This document shows positions 16,570-25,473 of a stretch of 64,000 bases of DNA, piece after piece. Origin of the DNA: Amycolatopsis thermoflava N1165. Its GTDB lineage: Bacteria > Actinomycetota > Actinomycetes > Mycobacteriales > Pseudonocardiaceae. The DNA lies in NCBI RefSeq assembly GCF_000473265.1, contig NZ_KI421511.1:8468415-8532414 (forward strand). Reading direction: 5' to 3'. The notes beneath the pieces are model-generated. The model was not told the origin of the DNA. It made no database searches and saw only the letters and a program-made list of their open reading frames with translations. Each line of letters opens with the position of its first letter. Positions within the stretch are counted from its first letter, which is position 1. A program made the position numbers and the translations under genes.

Positions 16570-17433
16570 ATGGCGAAGTCCCGGTTCGAGCAGTTCCCGA
16601 TGGAAGGCGTCGACCTGGACCACCCGAACGTGGCCCGGGTGTACGACTACTACCTCGGCGGCAAGGCCAACTACGCGGTCGACCGCGTGTTCGCGGAAAA
16701 GGCGCTGGAGCGGTTCCCGTTCGTGCGCCCCGCCGCGAAGTCGAACCGGCTGTTCCTGCACCGGGCCGTGCGCTACCTGGTCAAACAGGGTGTCCGGCAG
16801 TTCATCGACATCGGCTCGGGCGTGCCCACGATGGGCAGCACGCACCAGGTCGCCGACGAGCTGGACACCACCACCCGCGTGGTCTACATCGACAACGAGC
16901 CGGTGGCCGTCGCGCACTCGCAGATGTTGCTGGAGAAGGAGGGCGACCTCGGGCGGCACGCGGTGATCCAGGCCGACCTGCGCGACCCGGACCTGCTGTG
17001 GAACAAGATCGCCGACAAGGGCGTCATCGACTTCTCGAAGCCGGTCGCGCTGATGCTGATCGCGGTCCTGCACGTCACCCAGCCCGGCCCGGACGGCACG
17101 GACATCGGCCCGGCCGCGGTGGCGCGCTACCGGGAGCTGCTCGCGCCCGGCTCGTACCTGGTGCTCTCGCACGGCACGGCCGACGGGGTGCCGGAGAGCC
17201 GCGCCAGGGAGATGGCCGAGTTCGGCAAGATGTACGACGCCACGGCGACCCCGGTGATCTGGCGGCCGCGCCGCGAGATCGAAGCGTTGTTCGGCGACCT
17301 GGAGATGGTGGAGCCCGGCGCGACCTGGACGCCACTGTGGCACCCGGAGGAGAACGGCGAAAACGCGCCGCAGATCGAGTTCGACGAGCCCAACGACTCG
17401 GTGGTGTGGGCCGGGGTCGGCCGGAAGGTCTGA
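16570..17433 (+). CDS. SAM-dependent methyltransferase, DUF574/Methyltransf_19 family
   Basis: A 287-residue protein of the large actinobacterial DUF574 family. The N-terminal signature is NVARVYDYYLGGKANYAVDR; FIDIGSGVPT is motif I, VVYIDNEPVAVAHS motif II, and LMLIAVLHV precedes a conserved Pro-Asp loop. The ATG at 16570 has AGGCAGGA upstream, although the frame is open further back. Members are numerous in this group of bacteria, with unknown substrates. It stands alone and ends before a hairpin shared with the convergent MFS gene. Confidence 0.85.
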   Translation: MAKSRFEQFPMEGVDLDHPNVARVYDYYLGGKANYAVDRVFAEKALERFPFVRPAAKSNRLFLHRAVRYLVKQGVRQFIDIGSGVPTMGSTHQVADELDTTTRVVYIDNEPVAVAHSQMLLEKEGDLGRHAVIQADLRDPDLLWNKIADKGVIDFSKPVALMLIAVLHVTQPGPDGTDIGPAAVARYRELLAPGSYLVLSHGTADGVPESRAREMAEFGKMYDATATPVIWRPRREIEALFGDLEMVEPGATWTPLWHPEENGENAPQIEFDEPNDSVVWAGVGRKV

Positions 17434-17534
17434 CACTCCCCACCGCGCCCGGTTGCCGTCGGGTGCGCACCCTGGGGCCAGGGGTTTCCAACTTCGGCCG
17501 GGCCTCGCACCGCCCAGGATCAGGTGCGCCGCAC

Positions 17535-17559
17535 GAGTCGGCCGGTTGACGGCCGGCTC
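17535..17559. terminator. Hairpin between convergent methyltransferase and MFS genes
   Basis: Arms GAGTCGGCCG and CGGCCGGCTC pair over 10 positions (one G-T pair) with a GTTGA loop. The hairpin lies in the 140-bp gap between the two stop codons, closer to the MFS gene. Confidence 0.55.
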
Positions 17560-17573
17560 GCGCGTCGTCGTCT

Positions 17574-18722
17574 TCAGCTTCCGTTAGTGGTCACCGGCGA
17601 AGCTCCGTCCGGCAGAGTGCCCCGCCGCGTCGCGGCCACTGCGAGCGCGATCGCCAGCGCGCCGCTGACCAGGAGGAACGCCGGGCCCCCGCCGTAGCGG
17701 TCGCCGACCGGCCCGGCCAGCGCGGCGCCCGCCGCACTGCCGATCTGGCCCAGCGTCGTCAGCCACCCGTACAGCTCGCCGCTGCGGTCCTCACCGACGG
17801 CGGCCACGAGCTGGTCGTGCACGGCGAGCCACGGCGCGAGCGCCAGCCCGAACACGGCGATGACCACGGCCATCACCGCGACGCTGCCCGGTAGCGCCAG
17901 CGCGAGCGACGTCAGCGCGAGCGCGCCCAGCAGCGCGATGTAGGTGTTCCGCTGAGCGCCACGCGGCGGGCGGGCCGCCAGCGCCACCCCGCCCGCGAGG
18001 CTGCCCGCCGACCACACCGCGACCAGCAACCCCGACTGCCCGGCGGCGCCCGTGTGCTCGGCGAACGCCGGCACCAGCACCCACATCGCCCCCATGCACA
18101 CCCAGTAGGCGAGGTAGGCCGCCCCGAGGGTGTGCACCGCGGGATCGCTCAGCAGGCCACCGCGTCGCGGGCGGCCACGCTCGAACACGGGCACCAGCAC
18201 GACCCCGACGACCAGCCCCGCGGCGCCGGTCAGTGTCGTGGCGGCCAGCGCCGCGGCCGGCCCGGCCAGCGTCGCCCAGCCGCTCACCCACAGCGGCCCG
18301 CCGATGTAAATCGTTTCCAGCGCGATCGAGTTGACCGCGTACGCCCTGGTCAACTGGGGTCTCGCAAGGCGGGGGAGCATGGCCCGCAGGCTCGCCGACA
18401 CCGGCGGGGTGGCCAGCCCCGACACCGCGGCGAGCCCGATGAACAGGGCCGGCCCGTGCGTCGCGGCGAGCGCGAGCTGGGCCGCGGTGAACAACGCGCC
18501 GGACACCACGAGGATCCGCCGGTCGCCCGAGACCGGCAGCGCACGAGCCCACAGCGGTGCGGCGACCGCGGTGCCGACTGCCGCGGCCGCACCTGCCAGG
18601 CCCGCCGTGGTGAAACTGCCGGCGGCCTCGACGCCGGCCAGCGTGACCAGCAGCGGCCGCATCGCGATGGGCAGCTGGGCGAGGTTCAGGCAGCCGATCA
18701 GGACGAGGGCGCGTACATTCAC
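17574..18722 (-). CDS. MFS transporter
   Basis: A 382-residue MFS protein with about 12 hydrophobic helices and the loop ERGRPRRGG between the two halves. The start GTG at 18722 is the only one that keeps the first helix (LVLIGCLNLAQLPIAM). It lies 5 bp from the start of the divergent MarR gene, leaves no room for a leader, and has no Shine-Dalgarno. Such MFS/MarR pairs usually form a drug or metabolite efflux unit controlled by the MarR protein. Substrate unknown. Confidence 0.82.
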   Translation of the reverse strand: MNVRALVLIGCLNLAQLPIAMRPLLVTLAGVEAAGSFTTAGLAGAAAAVGTAVAAPLWARALPVSGDRRILVVSGALFTAAQLALAATHGPALFIGLAAVSGLATPPVSASLRAMLPRLARPQLTRAYAVNSIALETIYIGGPLWVSGWATLAGPAAALAATTLTGAAGLVVGVVLVPVFERGRPRRGGLLSDPAVHTLGAAYLAYWVCMGAMWVLVPAFAEHTGAAGQSGLLVAVWSAGSLAGGVALAARPPRGAQRNTYIALLGALALTSLALALPGSVAVMAVVIAVFGLALAPWLAVHDQLVAAVGEDRSGELYGWLTTLGQIGSAAGAALAGPVGDRYGGGPAFLLVSGALAIALAVAATRRGTLPDGASPVTTNGS

Positions 18723-18734
18723 AACTTATGAATG
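18714..18734. promoter_or_regulatory. Overlapping divergent start/operator region of the MFS-MarR pair
   Basis: CATTC (18716-18720) and GAATG (18730-18734) form an inverted repeat spanning both start codons. On the plus strand TACATT (18714-18719) is a good -10 placed to start transcription at or just before the MarR ATG. Both genes look leaderless. The MarR protein may bind here and block both. Confidence 0.5.
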
Positions 18735-19249
18735 AGCAGGAACGGCGGAGCGCAAACCTGCTTGGCGCGATGTCGCTGCTGGTGGCCGGCGCGGTGCGGG
18801 ACGCGGTCACCGAGGCCGTCGGCGCCGGTGGAGCGCTGGGGGAGGCGCTGATCGCGATCAAGGACCAGTCGGGCCGGACCGCGGACTGGCTCGCCGGGGT
18901 CCTGCACATCTCCCAGCCCGGCACGGCGCACCTGGTCCGGCGGCTGACCGAGCAGGGCTGGATCACCCGCGAAAGCGAAGGCCGCAGGCACCCGCTGAGG
19001 CTCACCCCCGAGGGCGAGCGCCGGGCCGCGGATGCGCTGGCCGCGCGGCAGGTCGTGCTCGACCGCCTGGTGGAGCGCTTGTCGGGCGCGCAGCGCGCGC
19101 AGCTCGCCGGGGTGGCGGAGGCGCTGCTCGGCCCGGAGGCCCGCAGCGAGCAGACATTGGCCGAGCTGTGCCGCCTGTGTGACCGCGCGGCGTGTCAGGA
19201 ATGCCCGGTCCACGACGGGTGGCGGAAGTGCTGTTCGGAAGGGGGATGA
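18728..19249 (+). CDS. MarR-family regulator with C-terminal Cys cluster
   Basis: A 173-residue winged-helix regulator. DWLAGVLHISQPGTAHLVRRLTEQG is helix-turn-helix and GRRHPLRLTPEGE the wing. The last 30 residues hold CRLCDRAACQEC followed by a further CC pair, seven cysteines in all with His between. This tail could bind a metal or iron-sulphur centre, or react to thiol stress. Its ATG faces the MFS gene at 5 bp, so it most likely controls that transporter and itself. Confidence 0.83.
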   Translation: MNEQERRSANLLGAMSLLVAGAVRDAVTEAVGAGGALGEALIAIKDQSGRTADWLAGVLHISQPGTAHLVRRLTEQGWITRESEGRRHPLRLTPEGERRAADALAARQVVLDRLVERLSGAQRAQLAGVAEALLGPEARSEQTLAELCRLCDRAACQECPVHDGWRKCCSEGG

Positions 19250-19336
19250 CCGGCGGACGGAGTTCGCGCTGGCCGTCATTCACGTTGTATACAACCGGTG
19301 TGCGATCTCTCGGGGGTCACCCGCTGGAGGCCGGCT

Positions 19337-19855
19337 TCATTCCGTTCGCTCCGTGAGGATCCGCAGTTCGGCCGCGCCGACCCGGAGGACGCCGTCGTCG
19401 AGGGGGACGCACCGGACCCCGCCGTGGCCACGCAGCCCGCGGAACGCGCCGGGCGCGAACGCGACGTCCATCCACGCGCACGGGTGCGCCGGCCGGTGCG
19501 CCTGGAACCGCACGGCACCCGCGCCGCTGTCGAGGCTGAACACCGCCCCAGGAGCCGTCCGCGTGCGGGCGAGCGTGTCGACGTCGAAGCCACGCAACAC
19601 GATGTTCCGCCGGGCTCGCACCGGATCGGGCGAGGTCAAACCGAGGGCGTCGAGCGCCTCGGCCGCGAACACGGTGACCGCCGCTTCCCGATGCGCCGGA
19701 CGGTTGAAGTACCGGTCCCCGACCAGCCCCAGTCCCGCGCGCACCGTCACCGACTCGCGCTCCACCGGACCCGGCTCGGGGCGGGGCCCGTCGGCCGGGC
19801 GGCCCGCGTAGGCGTGTACCGGCGACACGACGAGCGCGACGATCTCGACACGCAC
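19337..19855 (-). CDS. MOSC domain protein
   Basis: A 172-residue MOSC (molybdenum cofactor sulfurase C-terminal) domain. GLGLVGDRYF, RRNIVLRGFDVDTLAR and the conserved Cys in HPCAWMDVA are visible. Stand-alone MOSC proteins bind the molybdenum cofactor or act in sulfur transfer or reduction of N-hydroxylated compounds. The GTG start has no evident ribosome site. It is divergent from the ABC permease gene, with 53 bp between them. Confidence 0.8.
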   Translation of the reverse strand: MRVEIVALVVSPVHAYAGRPADGPRPEPGPVERESVTVRAGLGLVGDRYFNRPAHREAAVTVFAAEALDALGLTSPDPVRARRNIVLRGFDVDTLARTRTAPGAVFSLDSGAGAVRFQAHRPAHPCAWMDVAFAPGAFRGLRGHGGVRCVPLDDGVLRVGAAELRILTERTE

Positions 19856-19908
19856 TCGAGCCAGAATAGTTGATCGACCGCGCGCACCGGCCGTGCGAGA
19901 CTGCGCGG

Positions 19909-22485
19909 GTGAACCACTGGGGGTTGCCGTCGCCGTGGTCGCGCGCGCCGTGGATGTTGCTGCGCCGGCCCGCTGTCGCGGTGGCCGTGGCGGCTGCGGC
20001 GTTCCTCGTCGCGCTGCCCGCGGCCGCGGCCGCGTTGTTCCTGTCCGCCGCGGGCAACGCCGCCCTGCAGAGCCAGGTCGCCGACGCCTGCCCGGCTTAC
20101 ACCGGCGCGTACGTGAGTTCGGCGCTGCGCCTGGACAATCCGGCCGGGGCGACGCTGCTCGACGCGCGCGAGCGGGCCCTCACGACCGAGGGCGGCCACG
20201 TGCCACGGCTGTCCGCACCGGTGACTACGCTCTTCCAGCAGGGCGAGCTGGGCCGCAACAAGGTGAACCTGGTCGCCCGCACCGGGTTCGCCGACCACGT
20301 GCGGATCCTCGACGGCGGCCGCGGCCCCGGCGTCTGGCTGCCCGACGGGTTCGCCGCGGAGAAGGGGATCCGCGCCGGTGACCGCGTCCCGGTCACCACG
20401 GCCGGCCGCACCGTGACCATGCCCGTCGCGGCGGTGTACCGGGACCTGCGGTCCGACCCCGACCAGCCGTACTGGTGCAGCCTCACCGAGCTGTACCGCG
20501 GCAAACCGCTCGGCGAGACCCCGATCTACCCGCTCGCGCTCCTGTCGCGGGAGGACTTTCTCGGCGCGGCGGGAGGCAGCGGCGTCCGGATCGGCGCCAC
20601 GATCGAACTGCCGCTCGACGCGGACGGCCTCACCACCGCGAACGCCGTGCCCGTCCTGGACGGCCTGCAACGGCTGCGCGACGACACCAACCACGCCGTT
20701 GACCGGTATCCCGACCAGGTCCAGTTCGTCTCGAACCTGCCCGCGATGACCGACCGCGCGAACCTTGTCGTCCGCGCGCTCACCGGCACGGTCGTGCCCC
20801 TCGCCGCGGCCGCCACGCTCGCCGGGCTCGTCGTGGCCGGAGCGGCGGGCGGGTTCTGGGTGGACCGGCGCCGGGCCGAGCTGACCGTGTTGTCCGCGCG
20901 CGGCGTCGGCCCGGCCGCGCTCGCCGGCAAGGCCGTGCTCGAAGTCGCGCTCGTCGTCGCCGCCGGAGGGGTCGGCGGGTGGTTCGCGGCGCGGGCCCTG
21001 GTCGCCTCGGCGGGTCCGAGCGGCCTGTTCACACCGGCCGCGGTGCACGGCTCGATCTGGGCTGTCGGAGGCGCGTTCCTGGTGACGCTCGGCGCGGTCG
21101 CGCTGGTCGCCGCGCGACGGGCGGCGCACCTGTTCGACGTGCCGCCGGTGCGGGCGCGCCGCGCGCGGTGGGTGCCGTGGGAGCTCGTGCCGCTGGCGGC
21201 GGCCGTGGCGAGCTGGTTCCTGCTCGGCGACGAGGTCCAGGCGGGGGCGGGCGGAGCGGTCGGCACCGTGGCGCGCGTGCCGCCCCGGCTGGTGGTGGCA
21301 CCGATCCTGCTGGTGATCGCCCTCGCGATCGCGGCGGCGCGGGCCGTGCGCTGGGTGCTGTCTCGGGCACGGGCCCGCGGTGGTCCACAGCGCCCCGGCT
21401 GGTTCCTGGCCGGCCGCCGGGTCCTGGCCGGGCCGGTGGCGGCGGCCATGCTGACCGGCGCGACCGCGGTTCCGGTCGCGCTCGCCGTGTACGGCGCGTC
21501 GGTGACCGGCTCGGTGGACCGCACCCTGCACGCGGAGGGCCAGCTGATCGTCGGCACGGACGTGGTGTTCTCGCTGGAGACCCGCGCGCCGGTGCCGCCC
21601 GCGCTCGCGGACCGGGCGAGCCTGGTGTCCGTCTACGGCAACGCCCGGGTCGCCGGCAGCACGGTCGAGGTGCTCGGTGTCGACCCGGCGACGTTCGGCA
21701 GGGCCGCGTTCTGGGATCCCGCGCTGCCCGGCCCGTCGCTGGACGAGCTGCTCGGACGGCTCGCGCGCGGGGAGCCGATCGCGTTGCTGGCCGGCCTGAA
21801 CCGCGCGCACGGGACATCCACAGTGGACATCGGAGGGCGCAGCGTGCCGCTGACCGTGGTGGCGGTGCCCCAGCTGCCGGGCAAGAAGTCGGGCAACCCG
21901 CTGCTCGTGGTGCGCCAGGACGTCCTGGACGGGCTCGGTCTGGTGACCCGGCCGCAGCTGTGGGTGCGCGGGGACCCGGACGAGATCCTGGCCGCGGCAT
22001 CCGGGCTGCCGGTGCGCACCTACGCCGAGGCGGCGAACGTGACCGCGGCCGGGGTGTACTCGCCGATCACCTACACGTTCGGCTTCCTCGCCGCGGTGTC
22101 GCTGCTGTGCGGGGCGATCATCGTGGTCGGGTTGCTGCTCTACCTGACGGCGAAGGCCCGCGCGCGGCGGAGCGCGTATGTCCTCTTGCGACGGATGTCG
22201 GTGACGCCTGCCGACCACTGGCGGGCGCTGTGTTTCGAGGTGGGCGGGCTGTTGCTGGCCGGGTTCGCCGCGGGACTCGTGCTCGCCGTGGTGGCGGTCG
22301 GCCTCACCGCCGAGGCCTACGACGTCAACCCCTCGACCCTGCCCGGCACGCTGCTGACCCCGCCGTGGGGCTTGGTCGCCGGGCTGGCGGCCGCGGCGGC
22401 GGTCACCACCGCGCTGGCGGCGGGCGCGGCACAACGCGCGGTGTCCCGCGCCCGGCCGGCGGAGGTGCTGCGTGACGCGCGATGA
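19909..22485 (+). CDS. FtsX/MacB-type ABC transporter permease
   Basis: An 858-residue membrane protein. A first helix (about 22-45) is followed by a large extracytoplasmic domain to about residue 285, then three helices of an FtsX domain. More hydrophobic stretches lie at 390-470 and 510-530, a second extracytoplasmic domain follows, and a final FtsX core occupies the last 150 residues. The duplicated layout is typical of LolCDE/MacB-like exporters of lipids, lipoproteins or peptides. The GTG at 19909 lacks a ribosome site. It overlaps the first ATPase gene by 14 bp, making a three-gene operon. Confidence 0.8.
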   Translation: MNHWGLPSPWSRAPWMLLRRPAVAVAVAAAAFLVALPAAAAALFLSAAGNAALQSQVADACPAYTGAYVSSALRLDNPAGATLLDARERALTTEGGHVPRLSAPVTTLFQQGELGRNKVNLVARTGFADHVRILDGGRGPGVWLPDGFAAEKGIRAGDRVPVTTAGRTVTMPVAAVYRDLRSDPDQPYWCSLTELYRGKPLGETPIYPLALLSREDFLGAAGGSGVRIGATIELPLDADGLTTANAVPVLDGLQRLRDDTNHAVDRYPDQVQFVSNLPAMTDRANLVVRALTGTVVPLAAAATLAGLVVAGAAGGFWVDRRRAELTVLSARGVGPAALAGKAVLEVALVVAAGGVGGWFAARALVASAGPSGLFTPAAVHGSIWAVGGAFLVTLGAVALVAARRAAHLFDVPPVRARRARWVPWELVPLAAAVASWFLLGDEVQAGAGGAVGTVARVPPRLVVAPILLVIALAIAAARAVRWVLSRARARGGPQRPGWFLAGRRVLAGPVAAAMLTGATAVPVALAVYGASVTGSVDRTLHAEGQLIVGTDVVFSLETRAPVPPALADRASLVSVYGNARVAGSTVEVLGVDPATFGRAAFWDPALPGPSLDELLGRLARGEPIALLAGLNRAHGTSTVDIGGRSVPLTVVAVPQLPGKKSGNPLLVVRQDVLDGLGLVTRPQLWVRGDPDEILAAASGLPVRTYAEAANVTAAGVYSPITYTFGFLAAVSLLCGAIIVVGLLLYLTAKARARRSAYVLLRRMSVTPADHWRALCFEVGGLLLAGFAAGLVLAVVAVGLTAEAYDVNPSTLPGTLLTPPWGLVAGLAAAAAVTTALAAGAAQRAVSRARPAEVLRDAR

Positions 22486-23149
22486 ACCGGCGCTGTGGTG
22501 TGAAGACGTCACGTACGACTACCCGACACGGGGCGAGACCGTGCACGCCTTGTCCGGGGTGGCGTTGACCGTGCCGCGCGGGGCGATCACGGCGGTGGTC
22601 GGGCCGTCCGGCTCCGGCAAGTCGACGCTGCTGAAGATCCTGGCCTGCCTGGAACGGCCGGAGAACGGTCGCGTGTGGATAGACGGCACCGAGGTCACCG
22701 CGTTGTCCGCGAGGGCCCGGCGGGCGGTGCGCCGCACCCGGGTCGGCTACGTGTTCCAGGACCCGGCGGACAACCTGCTCGACTACCTCACCGTCGCCGA
22801 GCACCTGGCGCTCGCGGCCCGCCTGCGTGGCCGGGACACGAGCGCCGAGCTGGTCGGGGTGCTGGGCCTGGGGCACCGCACCGGTCAAGTGCCCTGGCGG
22901 CTGTCCGGCGGGGAGCAGCAGCGGGTGGCGCTGGCCTTCGCCGCGGCGGGCGAACCGGCGGTGGTGATCGCCGACGAGCCGACGGCGCAGCTGGACCGCG
23001 ACTCCGCCGGGCGGGTCGTGGAGGCGTTGCGGCTGCTGGCCGACCGCGGGCAGGCGATCCTGCTCGCCACGCACGATCCGGAGGTGAGCCGGGTGGCGGA
23101 CCGGGTGGTGGAGCTGGTGGACGGCAGGCTGGGGGAGGTCTCGTGCTGA
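22472..23149 (+). CDS. ABC transporter ATPase 1
   Basis: A 225-residue ABC ATPase of the MacB/LolD class. Walker A GPSGSGKST, Q-loop YVFQDPADN, signature LSGGEQQR, Walker B VVIADEPTAQLD and a switch His in LATHDPEVSR are all intact. The GTG has GGAGG upstream and the gene overlaps both neighbours. It should power the FtsX-type permease, alone or as a heterodimer with the following ATPase. Confidence 0.88.
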   Translation: MTRDEPALWCEDVTYDYPTRGETVHALSGVALTVPRGAITAVVGPSGSGKSTLLKILACLERPENGRVWIDGTEVTALSARARRAVRRTRVGYVFQDPADNLLDYLTVAEHLALAARLRGRDTSAELVGVLGLGHRTGQVPWRLSGGEQQRVALAFAAAGEPAVVIADEPTAQLDRDSAGRVVEALRLLADRGQAILLATHDPEVSRVADRVVELVDGRLGEVSC

Positions 23150-23757
23150 GCCTGCGCGGGGTGCGCAAGAGCTACGGCGGCACGCCGGCGCTGCGGCCCG
23201 TGGACGTCGAACTCGCGGCGGGGGAGCTGGTCGTGCTGACCGGGCCGTCCGGGTCGGGCAAGAGCACGCTGCTGATGATCGCCGGCGGGTGGGAGACCCC
23301 GGACGGCGGCGAGGTGGTGCCGCACCCGCCGCTGCCGGACCTGCCGGTGGAGCGGATGTCGTGGCAGGACCTGGGGTTCGTGCCGCAGTCGATCAGCCTG
23401 TTCGAGGAGCTCACGCTCGCCGACAACCTCGCGCTGGCCCGCGGCAGTGCCGGTGGCTGGGAGCTGCTCGAGGCGCTGGAGCTGGGACACCTCGCCGAGC
23501 GGCGCCCCGGCGAGGTGTCCCGCGGCGAGCAGCAGCGGGCGGCGGTGGCCAGGGCGCTGGTCGCCTCCCCGGCGCTGGTGATCGCCGACGAGCCCACCTC
23601 GCACCAGGACCACCGCCGGGCCCAGCTCGTGCTCGGCCTGCTGCGGGCGGCGGCCGACCGGGGTGCGGCGGTGCTGATCGCCAGCCACGACCCGGCCGTG
23701 GTCTCCCGCGCGGACCGGGAGATCCGGCTCGGCGCCGGGGCAGTCACGCGCGGATGA
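23143..23757 (+). CDS. ABC transporter ATPase 2 with altered signature loop
   Basis: A 204-residue ABC ATPase, shorter than usual. Walker A GPSGSGKST, Q-loop FVPQSISL, Walker B LVIADEPTSHQD and ASHDPAV are present, but the signature reads VSRGEQQR in place of LSGGQ. The GTG at 23143 overlaps the previous stop by 7 bp and follows GGGGGAGG. One permease with two ATPases suggests an asymmetric pair with one weak catalytic site. Its 3' end overlaps the convergent MFS gene by 14 bp. Confidence 0.85.
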   Translation: MLSLRGVRKSYGGTPALRPVDVELAAGELVVLTGPSGSGKSTLLMIAGGWETPDGGEVVPHPPLPDLPVERMSWQDLGFVPQSISLFEELTLADNLALARGSAGGWELLEALELGHLAERRPGEVSRGEQQRAAVARALVASPALVIADEPTSHQDHRRAQLVLGLLRAAADRGAAVLIASHDPAVVSRADREIRLGAGAVTRG

Positions 23758-25159
23758 AGCGCGTCCCGACCGCGACGAGCACCGCGACCGCGCCGACCAC
23801 CAGCAGCGCCGAGGACAGTCCGGTGAGGACACCCGACAGCCCCAGAACCACCAGCGGGCACACGAACTGGCCGATGAACAACGCCGAGGTCCACACACCG
23901 GTGCCGCGGCCGCGCTGCTCGAACGTCAGCGACCCCAGCGCCCAGGTCAGCAGGGCAGGCAGCAGCAACCCGTTGCCCAGGCCGGCCACCACGGCGCCGG
24001 CGACCGCGACCGGCAGCGACTCGGCGAGGCCCAGCCCGAGGAGGCCGAGTCCGGAAAGGACGAACGCGGCCGGGATGGTCACCCGCGGCCCGAACCGCGC
24101 CACCTTCGCGAACGACCACGCCGCGACGGCCGTGGCCAGCGAGGCGGTCGCGCTCACGAAACCGATGGTGCTGCTGGACTTCACGCCGATCCCGTCGAGT
24201 ACATAGGACAGTTCGACGATCAGCACGTAGAACACCAGGCCGCCGATGAGCGTGACCCCGACCGGCGTGAGGAGGCGGCGCCACGGCAGCGGCGGCAGCG
24301 CGGCGGCGGTGGTCCGCCGGGGCTGCCAGATGTGGCGCGCGGCGAGGAACGCCAGCGGCAGGCTCACCGCGTACAGCCAGAACGGGGTCCGCCAGCTGTG
24401 CGCGCCGAGCAGGCCGCCGACGGCGAGGAAAATGGTCGCGGCCACGGCGGTGAACACGGTCTGCAGTCCGAAGTAGTGGTTGCGTCGCGGGCCTGCGAAG
24501 TAGTCGGCGAGCAGCGTGGTGCAGCAGGTCATGACGGCGGCCTCGGTCAGGCCGACGAGGACCCGGCTGACCAGGATGAGGTGCAGGGAGCCCAGCCACA
24601 GCGGCGCGGTGCCGACGACCGCGTAGACGACGAGCGCGCCGACCAGGAGACGCTTGCGGCCCAAGCGATCCACGATCCGCCCGGCGACGGTCGCGGTGAG
24701 ACCGATGACGAGCGCGGGCACGGTCAGCAGGACCGGGGTGAGCGCCGCGACGCCGGGCGTGCCTGCGAACGCCTGCTGGATGCTGGGCAGCACGGGGGCG
24801 AGCAGGACCGAGCCCAGGACGGACAGACAGCTGGCGAACAGCAGGACGAGAGCCTGAGCGCGCCCGGCGGGCCGCCCGGTGGCGGGGTCGAGGGCGATCC
24901 CGGCGGCGGGGTCTGGGGTGTTGTCGGCGGTGGGGTCTGGGGTTTTGCTGACGGTGAGGCGTGGGGTGTTGTCGGCGGTGGGGCTTGGGGCGTTGCCGGC
25001 GGTGGGGCTTGGGGTTTTGCTGACGGCGAGGCGTGGGGCGTTGTCGGCGGTGGGGCTTGGGGTTTTGCTGACGGCGAGGCGTGGGGCGTTGTCGGCGGTG
25101 GGGCTTGGGGTTTTGCCGGCGGCGGGGCCGGGCGAGGAGGGCAGGACACGGTCCGGCAC
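23744..25159 (-). CDS. MFS transporter with repetitive N-terminal tail
   Basis: About 471 residues. The first 85 are a Pro/Thr/Ala-rich tail made of 16-residue repeats; the rest is a 12-helix MFS carrier with GRIVDRLGRKRLLVG as the loop 2-3 motif. GTG at 25159 has GGAG seven bases upstream; an ATG at 25204 would add 15 residues but has no ribosome site. The carrier resembles drug-efflux MFS proteins. The tail should lie in the cytoplasm. It converges on the ABC operon. Confidence 0.78.
   Translation of the reverse strand: MPDRVLPSSPGPAAGKTPSPTADNAPRLAVSKTPSPTADNAPRLAVSKTPSPTAGNAPSPTADNTPRLTVSKTPDPTADNTPDPAAGIALDPATGRPAGRAQALVLLFASCLSVLGSVLLAPVLPSIQQAFAGTPGVAALTPVLLTVPALVIGLTATVAGRIVDRLGRKRLLVGALVVYAVVGTAPLWLGSLHLILVSRVLVGLTEAAVMTCCTTLLADYFAGPRRNHYFGLQTVFTAVAATIFLAVGGLLGAHSWRTPFWLYAVSLPLAFLAARHIWQPRRTTAAALPPLPWRRLLTPVGVTLIGGLVFYVLIVELSYVLDGIGVKSSSTIGFVSATASLATAVAAWSFAKVARFGPRVTIPAAFVLSGLGLLGLGLAESLPVAVAGAVVAGLGNGLLLPALLTWALGSLTFEQRGRGTGVWTSALFIGQFVCPLVVLGLSGVLTGLSSALLVVGAVAVLVAVGTRFIRA
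24899..25114 (-). repeat. 48-bp tandem repeats encoding 16-residue units
   Basis: Two near-identical units read KTPSPTADNAPRLAVS; then comes a unit with an 8-residue partial duplication, and a diverged unit KTPDPTADNTPDPAAG. The first two copies differ by almost nothing at DNA level, which indicates recent expansion. Copy number is likely to vary between strains. Confidence 0.85.
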
Positions 25160-25367
25160 GGGCTTCTCCGGGGGACTCGCGTGCCGGTCTCCGCTGACCG
25201 GCATCACTGTCGTGGAAGTCTCGGCGCTGCCCGGCCGGAGGGGAAATCACTTGTGCTGAGGGGCGCCATCAGCGGCGCCGATGATCGCGACGGCCAGGTG
25301 GGTGGGGCGGCCGGACCGCTGCGGCGGCGCGCCCGCGCACGGCCGCCGCCGCTGGAGGCCATCGCCG

Positions 25368-25438
25368 CCCGGTGCCGCGAATCGCGCAGCCGCCAGCGGG
25401 GGAGGCCACCGCCCCCGGTGCCGCGAACCGCGCAGCCG
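25368..25438. repeat. Short direct repeat between MFS and AraC genes
   Basis: A 25-bp unit beginning CCCGGTGCCGCGAA occurs at 25368-25392 and 25414-25438 with one mismatch, separated by 21 bp of G/C-rich sequence. The 270-bp gap (25205-25473) has no coding sequence I can support. Confidence 0.5.
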
Positions 25439-25473
25439 TCACCGCAGGGCGATCCCGGTCGTCGCAAGGTCAC

